Part shown: positions 1 to 6,411 of the stretch, piece by piece
Layout: the number at the start of each line of letters is the position of its first letter
Position numbering within the stretch: the stretch's first letter is position 1
Origin: Elusimicrobiota bacterium
GTDB lineage: Bacteria; Elusimicrobiota; Elusimicrobia; UBA1565; UBA9628
Direction: 5' to 3'
Length of the DNA stretch: 14,246 bases
Assembly (NCBI GenBank): GCA_028871595.1
Contig: JAGWMT010000059.1
Coordinates: forward strand, 1 to 14,246
The notes under the pieces: generated by a model
The model's input: the letters and a program-made list of their open reading frames with translations, nothing else
The model's database searches: none
What the model was told of the DNA's origin: nothing
Program-made: the position numbers and the translations under genes

Positions 1-236
1 AGCGGGAGCGGGTGGAATCCGGGCGCCGGACGGGCGCGCCGATCGGCTTCTACCACACGGGCGCCTTCGGCGCGGTCCTCGCGGTGTATCCCCGCTGGGG
101 TCTCGTCGCGGTACGGCTGCGCGACCGGCGCCCGCGCGCGGCGAAAAACCCCCGAGGAACGGGCGGACTGGACGGATTCTTCGACCGCGTCGAAGCCCTC
201 GGGCGCGGCGCCGCCGCGCACGGACCGGACCGCTGA
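1..236 (+). CDS. Partial serine hydrolase, beta-lactamase-like C-terminus
   Basis: The frame is open from the left edge (codons begin at base 3) and stops with TGA at 234-236; the N-terminus and any catalytic SxxK/YxN motifs lie outside the window. The visible 77 or so residues contain GFYHTGAFGAVLAVYPRWGLVAVRLRD-like text: a His-Thr-Gly followed by a hydrophobic strand, a proline and another strand. This matches the KTG/HTG-plus-terminal-strands end of class C beta-lactamase/serine hydrolase (PF00144) proteins, where HxG is the third catalytic motif. The tail (GLDGFFDRVEALG) fits the C-terminal helix of that fold. The GTG at 12 is an internal codon, not a convincing start. The family call rests on a short segment, so it is tentative; the substrate is unknown. 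Confidence 0.45.
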   Translation, partial: RERVESGRRTGAPIGFYHTGAFGAVLAVYPRWGLVAVRLRDRRPRAAKNPRGTGGLDGFFDRVEALGRGAAAHGPDR

Positions 237-430
237 TATAGACGAACCCCGTCAAGTCCCCGCGTCCGCGACAATGCGGCGTTGATGGTCCGTCCCTGGG
301 AAGCCCCGGACCCGGAAGCGAAGCGTTTCTCGACGGTCGATCAAGCTGATATTCGCGGGTTGCGCCGGCCGGAGGTCGGCGCCGAGCCGCATGATCTTGA
401 TTCGTCGGGAGCTGCCTCGATCTAGAGACG
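237..430. other. Intergenic stretch without recognisable gene
   Basis: No open frame with plausible codon use, no tRNA-like cloverleaf and no U-tailed hairpin was seen here. It separates the serine hydrolase-like gene from the intron-like RNA remnant. If that remnant were a complete group II intron, its reverse transcriptase and its domain V (a roughly 34-nt hairpin with an AGC triad) should lie on this side. Neither is recognisable, so the element appears truncated near 430. Confidence 0.4.
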
Positions 431-867
431 TGCGTGGCGACCTTGCGGGCGCTGCACATAGCGGGCACGAGGGTTCTCCTTGCCGTTGCTCCGCTTCCGA
501 GACCGCGACTTCACAGGTTCACGAGCACCTCGGCCCCCTCGGACTCCCGTCGATCACCGTGCGCTTTCGCTTTCAGCTTATACGCGCGGCCTTGCCCTGA
601 CTTGGGCCGATCTCTCGGGTCTCCCGCATCCCGTGCATGGCCTTCGCCGCGAAATGACCGGCTCGGCTTCTTCATTGTAAATCTGACGAGGCTGTAGGTT
701 TCACTTGATGTTGCGGCCCGCGTATTTGCTTCCGCCCTGACGGCGGCTTTTGACGCCCCACTTCTCCCTTGGGTTTCCTCACTCAGGCCGGGGCCTGCTA
801 CTGGGCGTTCCAGTCCTTGCCCAGACGGGACTTTCACCCGTTGGTCATGCACGACCTTACGGCGTAC
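431..867 (-). mobile_element. Group II intron 5' remnant (structured RNA)
   Basis: Read on the minus strand from about 867, the sequence starts GUACGCC, one base off the group II intron 5' consensus GUGYG. It then runs through closely packed hairpins: GGUC/GACC (about 856-843), ACGGG-UGAAAGU-CCCGU, UGGGC/GCCCA, CAGGCC/GGCCUG and CCGCC/GGCGG. The strings GGGUGAAAGUCCC and GAGUGAGGAAACC are typical of domain I of bacterial group II introns. GGGAGUCCGAGGGGGCC near 550-530 resembles the region where the intron-encoded protein usually begins. No reverse transcriptase frame follows, and no domain V/VI is seen, so this would be a dead 5' fragment of about 440 nt. The exact ends are uncertain. The alternative is an unrelated structured non-coding RNA, since a promoter lies directly in front. 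Confidence 0.55.
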
Positions 868-877
868 CATCGGCGCG

Positions 878-905
878 ATTCTAGCAAACGACTCCCGTTC
901 GTCAA
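878..905 (-). promoter_or_regulatory. Sigma-70-type promoter facing the intron-like RNA
   Basis: On the minus strand TTGACG (905-900) is followed after 16 bp by TAGAAT (883-878), preceded by TGC, an extended -10. This is the best promoter match in the window. The predicted start is near 871, only a few bases upstream of the apparent 5' end of the intron-like RNA. The -35 box overlaps the stop codon of the FAD oxidase gene (902-904). Confidence 0.6.
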
Positions 906-2953
906 GATGGTCGAATTTGTCGATTAAGGACCATGGACCCGACCTCGAAGGATCGGAGTCCGGCCAGCCCCGGGTTCATCCGCCCGGCCGGATCGAACGC
1001 CGCGCGCGCCTTGAGCGCCCACGGTCCGAACTTCGGCGGGCGGACCGGCTCCAAGGCGGACGGAACGCCCGAGGGGCGGGCATGGAGCTTGAACGTCGCC
1101 TCCAGGACCACGCCGAACGTCCCCCAGGAGCCCAGGACCAGGCGGGCCAGGTCGTAGCCGGCCACGTTCTTGACCACCTTCCCGCCCAATTCCACGACGT
1201 CGCCGTTCGACAGCAGGAGCCGCATGCCGATCAGATCCTCGCGGATTCCGGCCCAGGGCCGCGTCGCCAGCAGGCCGCCCACCGTCCCGCCGGCCTTCGG
1301 CAGGCGCAGGTGGAAATTCCGGGATTCCAGCTCGCGGTGCAGGCCGTGCAGGGAGATTCCCGCCTCGACCGTCAGCGTGTAGTTCTTCCGGTCCCAGTCG
1401 ACGATCCGGCTCATGCCGGTGGTCAAAAGCTCGACCGCCCCCTCGGGCGAGGCCTCGGGAAGCCGCGTGGAGGCCCCGCGCACGCGGAAGCGCGCGTCAC
1501 GCGGCGCCTCGCGCACTTTCTCGATCAGCAGTTGGGCGTGCTCGGACAGCGGCGTCGCGGGCGGGCGCACGAAGCCCGGCCCGGACTTCGGCGCGCCGGG
1601 GAGCGGGAAGAGCTTGTCGGGATTGGCCAGATGCGAAGGATCCAGCGCGTCCTTGACCCGGTGGAACAGCGCCAGCGTCTCGGGCGTGAACAGCCAGGCC
1701 ATCGCGTCGCGCTTGTCCAGCCCGATGCCGTGCTCCCCGGACAGGGAGCCGCCCAGCTCCACGCAGGCCTGCAGCATCTCGTGCCCCGCGGCCTTGACGC
1801 GGGCGGTCAGTTCGGCGTCGCGCTCGTCGAACACGATGTTGGGGTGGATGTTGCCGTCCCCCGCGTGGAACAGCAGATACGCCTTCACCGAATGCCGCGC
1901 GGCGATCTCCTGAAGGCGGCGCACGCACTCCGGCAGCTTGTCGCGCGGAACCACGCCGTCCTCCACCAGGACGTTCGGCGCCAAGCGCGCCAGAGCGGAG
2001 TAGGCCCCGCGGCGTCCTTCCCACAAACGGTCGCGCTCGGCCGAGTCCGCGGCGGCGCGCACCGACGCGGCGCCGTGAGCGCGGCACAGCTCTTCGACGG
2101 CCGCGGCCTCGCGCTCGACCGCCTCGCGGCCGCCGTCCAGCTCGATCAGCAGGACCGCCGGATCCTTCGGGTAGCCCAGCGGTCGCGCCGCCTCGACGGA
2201 TTCCACCGTCGCGCGGTCCATCGCCTCCAGGCACCGGGGCAGGACGCCCGACGCGATGATCCCCGAGACGCACTCGATCGCGGCGTCGATGGACGGAAAG
2301 CCGGCCAGGACGGTGCGCGCCTCCTCGGGAAGCGGCGTCAGCTTGACCCAAAGACGGGTGAGCACGCCCAAGGTCCCCTCCGCCCCGACCAGGAGGCTGG
2401 CCAGCTCCGGGCCCGCGTCGTCGTGAGAGAATCGGGCCAACGTCCCGTCGGGCATCACGGCCTCGACGGCCAGGACGTGGTTGGTCGTCACGCCGTACTT
2501 CAGGCAGCGCGGACCCCCGGCGTTCTCCGCGGCGTTGCCCCCCAAGGTGGAGACGCGGAAGCTGGCCGGATCGGGCGCGTAGAACAGCCCCAGTTTCTCG
2601 GCCTCCTTCTGCAGCTCCAGGTTCACGACGCCGGGCTCCACGCACGCGACGCGCGCCTCCGCGTCGATGGAGAGAATGCGGTTCATCCGCGCCAGGGAGA
2701 TCACCAGCCCGCCCCGGAGCGGGATGCAGCCGCCGGACAGGTTCGTGCCGGCGCCGCGGGCGACGAACGGGACCTTGCGGGCGGCGCACCAGGCCACCGC
2801 CCGCCGCACGTCCTCGGCCGTGCGGGCGATCAGCACCGCGTCGGGCCGCGCCCGGTCCAGGGCGCCGTCGTAGGAATAGACCGCCAGGTCGGCGGCGGAG
2901 GTCAGCAGCGAGCCCGGAGAGACCGCCGCGTCAAGCTCCGCCAGCGCGCTCAT
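902..2953 (-). CDS. GlcD-GlcE-like fused FAD-linked oxidase
   Basis: This 683-residue protein joins two flavoprotein halves. Residues 1-450 are GlcD-like: an FAD-binding-4 domain (PFVARGAGTNLSGG at 62-75, GGNAAENAGG at 138-147, VGAEGTLGVLT at 189-199) and an FAD-oxidase C-terminal domain with HAGDGNIHPN (363-372), GEHGIGLDKR (406-415) and ANPDKLFP (443-450). Residues 460-683 are GlcE-like, with GGTVGGLLAT (555-564), KNVAGYDLARLVLGSWGTFG (595-614) and a terminal AAFDPAGRMNPG (651-662). The family oxidises glycolate or D-lactate-type 2-hydroxyacids, passing electrons to an iron-sulfur partner (GlcF). No glcF is present here. In the GlcE half only about 20 residues separate the FAD domain from the terminal motif, where free-standing GlcE has a substantial cap domain. 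The ATG at 2953 lies 4 bp after the kinase stop, so it is probably the last gene of the operon. The exact substrate cannot be read from the sequence. Confidence 0.88.
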   Translation of the reverse strand: MSALAELDAAVSPGSLLTSAADLAVYSYDGALDRARPDAVLIARTAEDVRRAVAWCAARKVPFVARGAGTNLSGGCIPLRGGLVISLARMNRILSIDAEARVACVEPGVVNLELQKEAEKLGLFYAPDPASFRVSTLGGNAAENAGGPRCLKYGVTTNHVLAVEAVMPDGTLARFSHDDAGPELASLLVGAEGTLGVLTRLWVKLTPLPEEARTVLAGFPSIDAAIECVSGIIASGVLPRCLEAMDRATVESVEAARPLGYPKDPAVLLIELDGGREAVEREAAAVEELCRAHGAASVRAAADSAERDRLWEGRRGAYSALARLAPNVLVEDGVVPRDKLPECVRRLQEIAARHSVKAYLLFHAGDGNIHPNIVFDERDAELTARVKAAGHEMLQACVELGGSLSGEHGIGLDKRDAMAWLFTPETLALFHRVKDALDPSHLANPDKLFPLPGAPKSGPGFVRPPATPLSEHAQLLIEKVREAPRDARFRVRGASTRLPEASPEGAVELLTTGMSRIVDWDRKNYTLTVEAGISLHGLHRELESRNFHLRLPKAGGTVGGLLATRPWAGIREDLIGMRLLLSNGDVVELGGKVVKNVAGYDLARLVLGSWGTFGVVLEATFKLHARPSGVPSALEPVRPPKFGPWALKARAAFDPAGRMNPGLAGLRSFEVGSMVLNRQIRPS

Positions 2954-2957
2954 CCGC

Positions 2958-5012
2958 TCAGGCCTTCGGCGGGGCCGTCGGAGGCAGCGGGATGGGAGAC
3001 GCGGCCGCGGCGGGAGCGGCCGGAGCCGCCGCGGGCGCGGAGGGCGCCGCCGCCTTCGGGATGGGGAGCTTGAAGAAGAAAAAGGAGCCCACGCCTAATT
3101 CGGATTCAATGCCCATGTCGCCGCCGTGCATCTGCACGATCTCGCGCGCGATCTTCAGGCCCAGGCCGAAGCCGGCCTTGCGCATGGTCTGCGCTTCCTT
3201 GGTCTGGAAGAAACGCTCCCAGACGCGCGGCAGGTCTTCCTTCGAGATGCCGATGCCGGTGTCGCGCACGCCCACGATCACCCAGTCGGGCTGGAGCGTC
3301 GCTTCGATGGAGACCTTGCCCCCCTCCTTCGTGTACTGGACCGCGTTCGTGCACAGGTTCTGGATCACCTGGCCGATGCGGTGCGGGTCGCCGTGCAGCG
3401 CGGGCAGGGCGGCGGGAATGTTCACGCTGAACTGCAGCTGCTTGCGCTGGGCCACCACGTCCACGCGCGACTTCACCTCGTTGATCACCGCGGCCAGGTC
3501 CAAGGCGCCCAGCTCGACGCGCAGCTTGCCGGACTCGATCGCCGCCAGGTCCACCAGGTCGGACACCAGCAGGTTCAGCGTCTTGGCCGCGTTGTTGATG
3601 TGCGCCGCGCACTTCAGCTCGTCGGGCTGGTTCTTCAGCCGCATGGCCAGCACCTCGGCGTAGCCCAGGATGGCGGTCAGGGGGTTCTTCACGTCGTGCG
3701 CCACCGTCGCGAAGAACTTGGTCTGGAAGCCGTTGACCTGCGCCAGCTTGGTGGCGGAGATCTGCACTTCCTTCAATAGGCGGGAGTTCTCCAGGATCAG
3801 GAAACGCCGCTCCAGGGCGCGCTGGATGGAGAGGACCAGACGGGACGCGTCGATCGGCTTGAGGATGGCGTCGTCCAGGCCCAGTTCGACGGCGCGGCTG
3901 ACGCCCTTGAGCGCGTCCTGCACCGGGAACTGGTCCACCATCAGGATGATGCGCATGTCCTTGTCGCGCTCGCGCAGCTTCAGCGCCAGGTTCGCGCCGG
4001 CCAGCTTGGTGGTCTCCAGCGCCGAGCCGCCGATGGCCGCCAGCGCGAAGGGCTTCTGCTGGGCCAGCTTCATCGCCTCCTCGCCGTTGACCGTGCTCTG
4101 CACCTCGTAGCCCAGCGAGATCAGCGCCTCGGTCAGCCGCGAGAGCGTCGGGACGTCGTTGTCGCAGAGGAGAAGCCGCTCCTTCTCGCGCGGCACGGTC
4201 TTGGCGGCGTTCAGCGCGTCGTTGAGAATCTCGGAAAGGCGGACGGCGTGCTCCCGGGGGAGTTGCGCCGGCTGGCCGTTGGTGACCGCCATCGTCGCCG
4301 CCCGCAGCGGATCGATGGTGGTGACCACGTAGCAGACCGCGTTGGGCAGGGCCTGGCGCAGCCGCGCGTCGAACTGGGCGGCCTCGGCGGCGGTGCCGCT
4401 GAATTTGGCGACCGCCACGTGGCCCAGGACGGCCCTGTCCTCCGGGACATCCTCGGCGCCGCCGGAGAGGCGCTCCCAGAAGCCGCCCGCCTTCGGGGGC
4501 TTGGTCTTCGTGCGCGCCTCCGCGGCGCGCTCGATCTGCTCGCGGAGCATGTCGATGACGCCCACCACGTTGTCCAGCTGGAAGAATTGGACGCCGGACT
4601 GGCGCAGCGCTCCCTGGACGCCCTGCGTCAGGAACAAGGTGGGCTCGACGAAGAACACCACCGGAACCTCGACGGCCCGGACCTGGTCCAGGAAGCCGCG
4701 CGGCAGGGGCCAGGGGAGGCGGCGCAGGGCGGACGCCATCGCCGGCGACAGCGACGCGGCGGCCTCCAGGCCGATCAAGGCGAAGCCGCCCCGCTCGCTT
4801 TGAAGCTTGGCCAGCGCGGCGCAGTCCGCCGGCGGGGCCTTGGCGAAGTCCACCACCACGGCGGTGAACGCCTCCGTCGCGATCCGCAGCATCGCCTGAC
4901 GGACGTCGGGCGCCGTGGTCAGTTCGTACTCGCGCGCGACCATGGACGGCGTCAGCTCGTTGACCAGCACCATGTCGGCGCCGACCAGCAGCACGCGGCC
5001 TTTCGGGTTCAT
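2958..5012 (-). CDS. Hybrid sensor histidine kinase with degenerate receiver domains
   Basis: The protein has 684 residues from the ATG at 5012, chosen because GAGAGG lies 6-7 nt upstream and the following residues (GRVLLVGADM) begin a receiver-like strand; the frame stays open further upstream without support. Residues 5-130 resemble a receiver (Asp55 after the third strand) but lack the acidic pair and the conserved Lys. Residues 279-400 form a second receiver-like domain that keeps Asp284/Asp286 and Lys385 (LKPID) but has Ile/Gly where the phospho-accepting Asp is expected (FALAAIGGS, 322-330). A HisKA dimerisation region follows with the H-box VAHDVKNPL (His439). The ATPase domain has the N-box (Asn556), G1 DTGIGI (584-589), the F-box WERFF (598-602) and G2 GFGLGLK (614-620). 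The C-terminal 30 residues are Ala/Pro-rich. No membrane segment is visible, so it should be cytoplasmic. Its stop is 4 bp before the FAD oxidase gene and it starts 13 bp after the DUF971 gene. Its signal and partner regulator are unknown. Confidence 0.87.
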   Translation of the reverse strand: MNPKGRVLLVGADMVLVNELTPSMVAREYELTTAPDVRQAMLRIATEAFTAVVVDFAKAPPADCAALAKLQSERGGFALIGLEAAASLSPAMASALRRLPWPLPRGFLDQVRAVEVPVVFFVEPTLFLTQGVQGALRQSGVQFFQLDNVVGVIDMLREQIERAAEARTKTKPPKAGGFWERLSGGAEDVPEDRAVLGHVAVAKFSGTAAEAAQFDARLRQALPNAVCYVVTTIDPLRAATMAVTNGQPAQLPREHAVRLSEILNDALNAAKTVPREKERLLLCDNDVPTLSRLTEALISLGYEVQSTVNGEEAMKLAQQKPFALAAIGGSALETTKLAGANLALKLRERDKDMRIILMVDQFPVQDALKGVSRAVELGLDDAILKPIDASRLVLSIQRALERRFLILENSRLLKEVQISATKLAQVNGFQTKFFATVAHDVKNPLTAILGYAEVLAMRLKNQPDELKCAAHINNAAKTLNLLVSDLVDLAAIESGKLRVELGALDLAAVINEVKSRVDVVAQRKQLQFSVNIPAALPALHGDPHRIGQVIQNLCTNAVQYTKEGGKVSIEATLQPDWVIVGVRDTGIGISKEDLPRVWERFFQTKEAQTMRKAGFGLGLKIAREIVQMHGGDMGIESELGVGSFFFFKLPIPKAAAPSAPAAAPAAPAAAASPIPLPPTAPPKA

Positions 5013-5025
5013 GCCCGGCCTCTCA

Positions 5026-5361
5026 TCAGTTCGTCTCCGAGCCGGGATGGTACGCGCACTCCTCGCAGCGGCACATCTTGCGCAGGAGCTCGAAGGTGTA
5101 GATGCCCGTCCCATGCCCGTCGCCGAAGGTGAAGCTGAGCGCGTAATTGCCGACGATGTCCGCGCGCGTCGCCACCAAGGTGTCGGGGACCGACTTCGGG
5201 TCCAGAAGGGCCTCGCCCGTCCATTCGTCCTTGCACATGGCGCACGGGCAGGACCGCCGCAAGGAAGCGAAATCGAGCACCGTTTCGTGCCCGTCTTCCC
5301 AGACGATTTTGAGTTCGGCGTCCTCGACCTTCTCGATCGAGCGGGGAGTGAAATTCAACAT
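5026..5361 (-). CDS. DUF971 / GBBH-like N-terminal domain protein
   Basis: This is a 111-residue protein spanning a single DUF971 domain, the fold that forms the N-terminal zinc-binding domain of gamma-butyrobetaine hydroxylase and occurs alone or next to Mrp/ApbC proteins in bacteria. Cys38-x-Cys40-x-x-Cys43 (SCPCAMC) plus His83 in GDGHGTGIYTFELLR fits that zinc site. A second CxCxxC follows at residues 97-102 (CRCEEC), outside the usual site. The start ATG at 5361 has no clear Shine-Dalgarno. The gene heads the minus-strand operon with the histidine kinase and FAD oxidase genes. The role of free-standing DUF971 proteins is not established; a metal-handling or iron-sulfur related role is only a guess from family neighbourhoods. 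Confidence 0.85.
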   Translation of the reverse strand: MLNFTPRSIEKVEDAELKIVWEDGHETVLDFASLRRSCPCAMCKDEWTGEALLDPKSVPDTLVATRADIVGNYALSFTFGDGHGTGIYTFELLRKMCRCEECAYHPGSETN

Positions 5362-5374
5362 GCAGCGGATTTTT

Positions 5375-5383
5375 ATTCTATCA
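5375..5383 (-). promoter_or_regulatory. Extended -10 promoter for the DUF971-kinase-oxidase operon
   Basis: The minus strand reads TGATAGAAT (5383-5375), an extended -10 element, with no good -35 at 16-18 bp. The predicted transcription start is near 5368, giving a leader of only about 7 nt before the ATG at 5361. The region 5362-5420 must also carry the promoter of the divergent ppiC gene. Confidence 0.45.
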
Positions 5384-5406
5384 TAATCGACGAATTGACC
5401 GACCCC

Positions 5407-5412
5407 AGAGGA
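5407..5412 (+). promoter_or_regulatory. Ribosome binding site of the parvulin gene
   Basis: AGAGGA lies 8 nt before the ATG at 5421, a good Shine-Dalgarno match. It fixes this start and contrasts with the PLD, EamA, PAP2 and CPBP genes, which lack one. TATAAC (5413-5418) is too close to the ATG to serve as the -10; CATAAT (5382-5387) is a possible -10 for this strand. Confidence 0.6.
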
Positions 5413-5420
5413 TATAACTC

Positions 5421-6305
5421 ATGAATCCCTTTTCCGCCAGCCTGGCCGTTCTCCTCGCCGCGACCGCCGGGGCCTTCCCGGTCGGAGCCGACGGCGTGCT
5501 GGTCCGCGTCAACGGCGTGCCCATCCGGCAGTCCGAGGTGGTCGAGCGACTGCTCAAGCGCTACGGCGCGCAGGCCGTGGACGAGATGATCGACGAGACC
5601 TTGCTGCGCCAGGCGGCCAAGAAGGCCGGCGTCTCCGCCGACGACGCCGAAGTGGAGCGCCGCCTGACCAAGCTCCAGGACCAGTTCGGCAGCCGGGCGC
5701 TGTTCATCAGCCAGCTCGAGCAGGCGGGCTCCTCCCTGGCGAAGGTCAAGGAAGACCTGTCCGACGAGATCGTCCGCGAGCGACTGGTCGTCAAGGCGAA
5801 AGGCCTCTCCGTCAGCGACGCCGAGCTCAAGAAGGCCTTCGCCGCGAACAAGGACAAGCTGGGCGTCCCCGAGGCGGTCCATCTGCGCCATATTCTGGTG
5901 GCAGCCGAAAGCGACGCCAACGAGATCGTCGCGAAAGTCAAGGCCGGAGCCGATTTCAAGGCCCTGGCCCGGGAGAAATCCCTGGCCGCCAGCGGCAAGG
6001 CCGCGGGCGGGGACTACGGCTTCGTCGCGCGCGGCATGCTGCCCGCGGAGATCGAGGAAATCGCCTTCTCGATGAAGCCCGGGGAGATCCGGGTCGTTCC
6101 CGGCCCTCGCGGCAGCCACGTCCTCCAGGTCCTGGAGACGCGCCCGGCCAAGCCGGCCGTCTTCGCCGAGGTCAAGAACGACCTCCGCGACATGCTTCTG
6201 TCCGAGAAGATCAAGGCCGCGGCCCCGCAGTATCTTCAGGAACTGCGGAGCAAGGCCGACATCAAGGCTTCGGACGCCGTCCCGCCCGCGGTCAAGGCCA
6301 ACTAG
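5421..6305 (+). CDS. Exported parvulin-type peptidyl-prolyl isomerase (SurA/PrsA-like)
   Basis: The 294-residue protein begins with a short hydrophobic signal peptide (about residues 5-23, ending near VGADG). There is no lipobox cysteine, so it is likely soluble in the periplasm. Residues 26-150 are a charged helical chaperone domain starting VLVRVNGVPIRQSEV, a typical SurA_N/PrsA opening. Residues 151-240 form one parvulin domain: VHLRHILVA (153-161), GGDYGFVARGMLPAEIEEIA (196-215) and GSHVLQVLE (231-239). A helical tail follows. The family catalyses cis-trans isomerisation of prolyl bonds and assists folding of exported proteins. One parvulin domain, against two in E. coli SurA, makes it closer to PrsA/PpiC in layout. 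It stands alone on its strand, divergent from the DUF971 operon. The client proteins could include the large exported proteins nearby, but that is inference. Confidence 0.9.
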   Translation: MNPFSASLAVLLAATAGAFPVGADGVLVRVNGVPIRQSEVVERLLKRYGAQAVDEMIDETLLRQAAKKAGVSADDAEVERRLTKLQDQFGSRALFISQLEQAGSSLAKVKEDLSDEIVRERLVVKAKGLSVSDAELKKAFAANKDKLGVPEAVHLRHILVAAESDANEIVAKVKAGADFKALAREKSLAASGKAAGGDYGFVARGMLPAEIEEIAFSMKPGEIRVVPGPRGSHVLQVLETRPAKPAVFAEVKNDLRDMLLSEKIKAAAPQYLQELRSKADIKASDAVPPAVKAN

Positions 6306-6314
6306 CCCCCGTCC

Positions 6315-6343
6315 GGCCCGAAGGACCCGCGAACTTCCGGGCC
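6315..6343 (+). terminator. Possible hairpin terminator after ppiC
   Basis: GGCCCGAAG (6315-6323) can pair with CTTCCGGGCC (6334-6343) with one bulged base, about 10 nt after the ppiC stop. No U-run follows, so intrinsic termination would be weak. It may instead be part of an intergenic motif that partly recurs at 14052-14086. Confidence 0.35.
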
Positions 6344-6375
6344 CTCTGACGCCCCCGCCTTGGGCCCTATGCCTC

Positions 6376-6404
6376 TGAGGCGCCCGCCGCGGCGCTGATA
6401 CACT
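6376..6404 (+). promoter_or_regulatory. Promoter predicting a leaderless PLD transcript
   Basis: TACACT (6399-6404) ends 7 nt before the ATG at 6412, so a start 6-7 nt downstream of the -10 would fall at or next to the start codon. TGAGGC at 6376-6381 lies 17 bp upstream as a weak -35. No Shine-Dalgarno sequence is present between them and the ATG. Confidence 0.45.
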
Positions 6405-6411
6405 GGGACCA

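Noticed and set aside
12..236. GTG at 12 as the true start of a 74-residue protein
   Set aside because: The frame is open to the window edge and the sequence looks like the end of a longer hydrolase, so the gene is truncated by the window rather than starting here.
431..867. RNase P RNA or tmRNA on the minus strand
   Set aside because: The conserved RNase P segments (GAGGAAAGUCC, the AGAGCnCACC region) and the tmRNA ends or tag frame are not found; the hairpin strings fit group II domain I better.
511..870. 119-residue minus-strand open frame directly after a good promoter
   Set aside because: Its translation is the reading-through of hairpin-rich, group II intron-like RNA (RVKVPSG from GGGUGAAAGUCCC). 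It resembles no protein family I know and its composition differs from the real genes. Its ATG 7 nt after the -10 would fit the leaderless pattern, so it is not fully excluded.
917..3073. Long plus-strand open frame opposite the FAD oxidase gene
   Set aside because: It is an antisense shadow rich in Arg, Gly, Gln and His caused by high third-position GC; the minus-strand frame has clear family motifs throughout.
5013..5114. 34-residue N-terminal extension of the histidine kinase
   Set aside because: It overlaps the DUF971 gene in another frame, is Ser/Arg/Ala-rich without domain similarity, and the ATG at 5012 has its own Shine-Dalgarno sequence.
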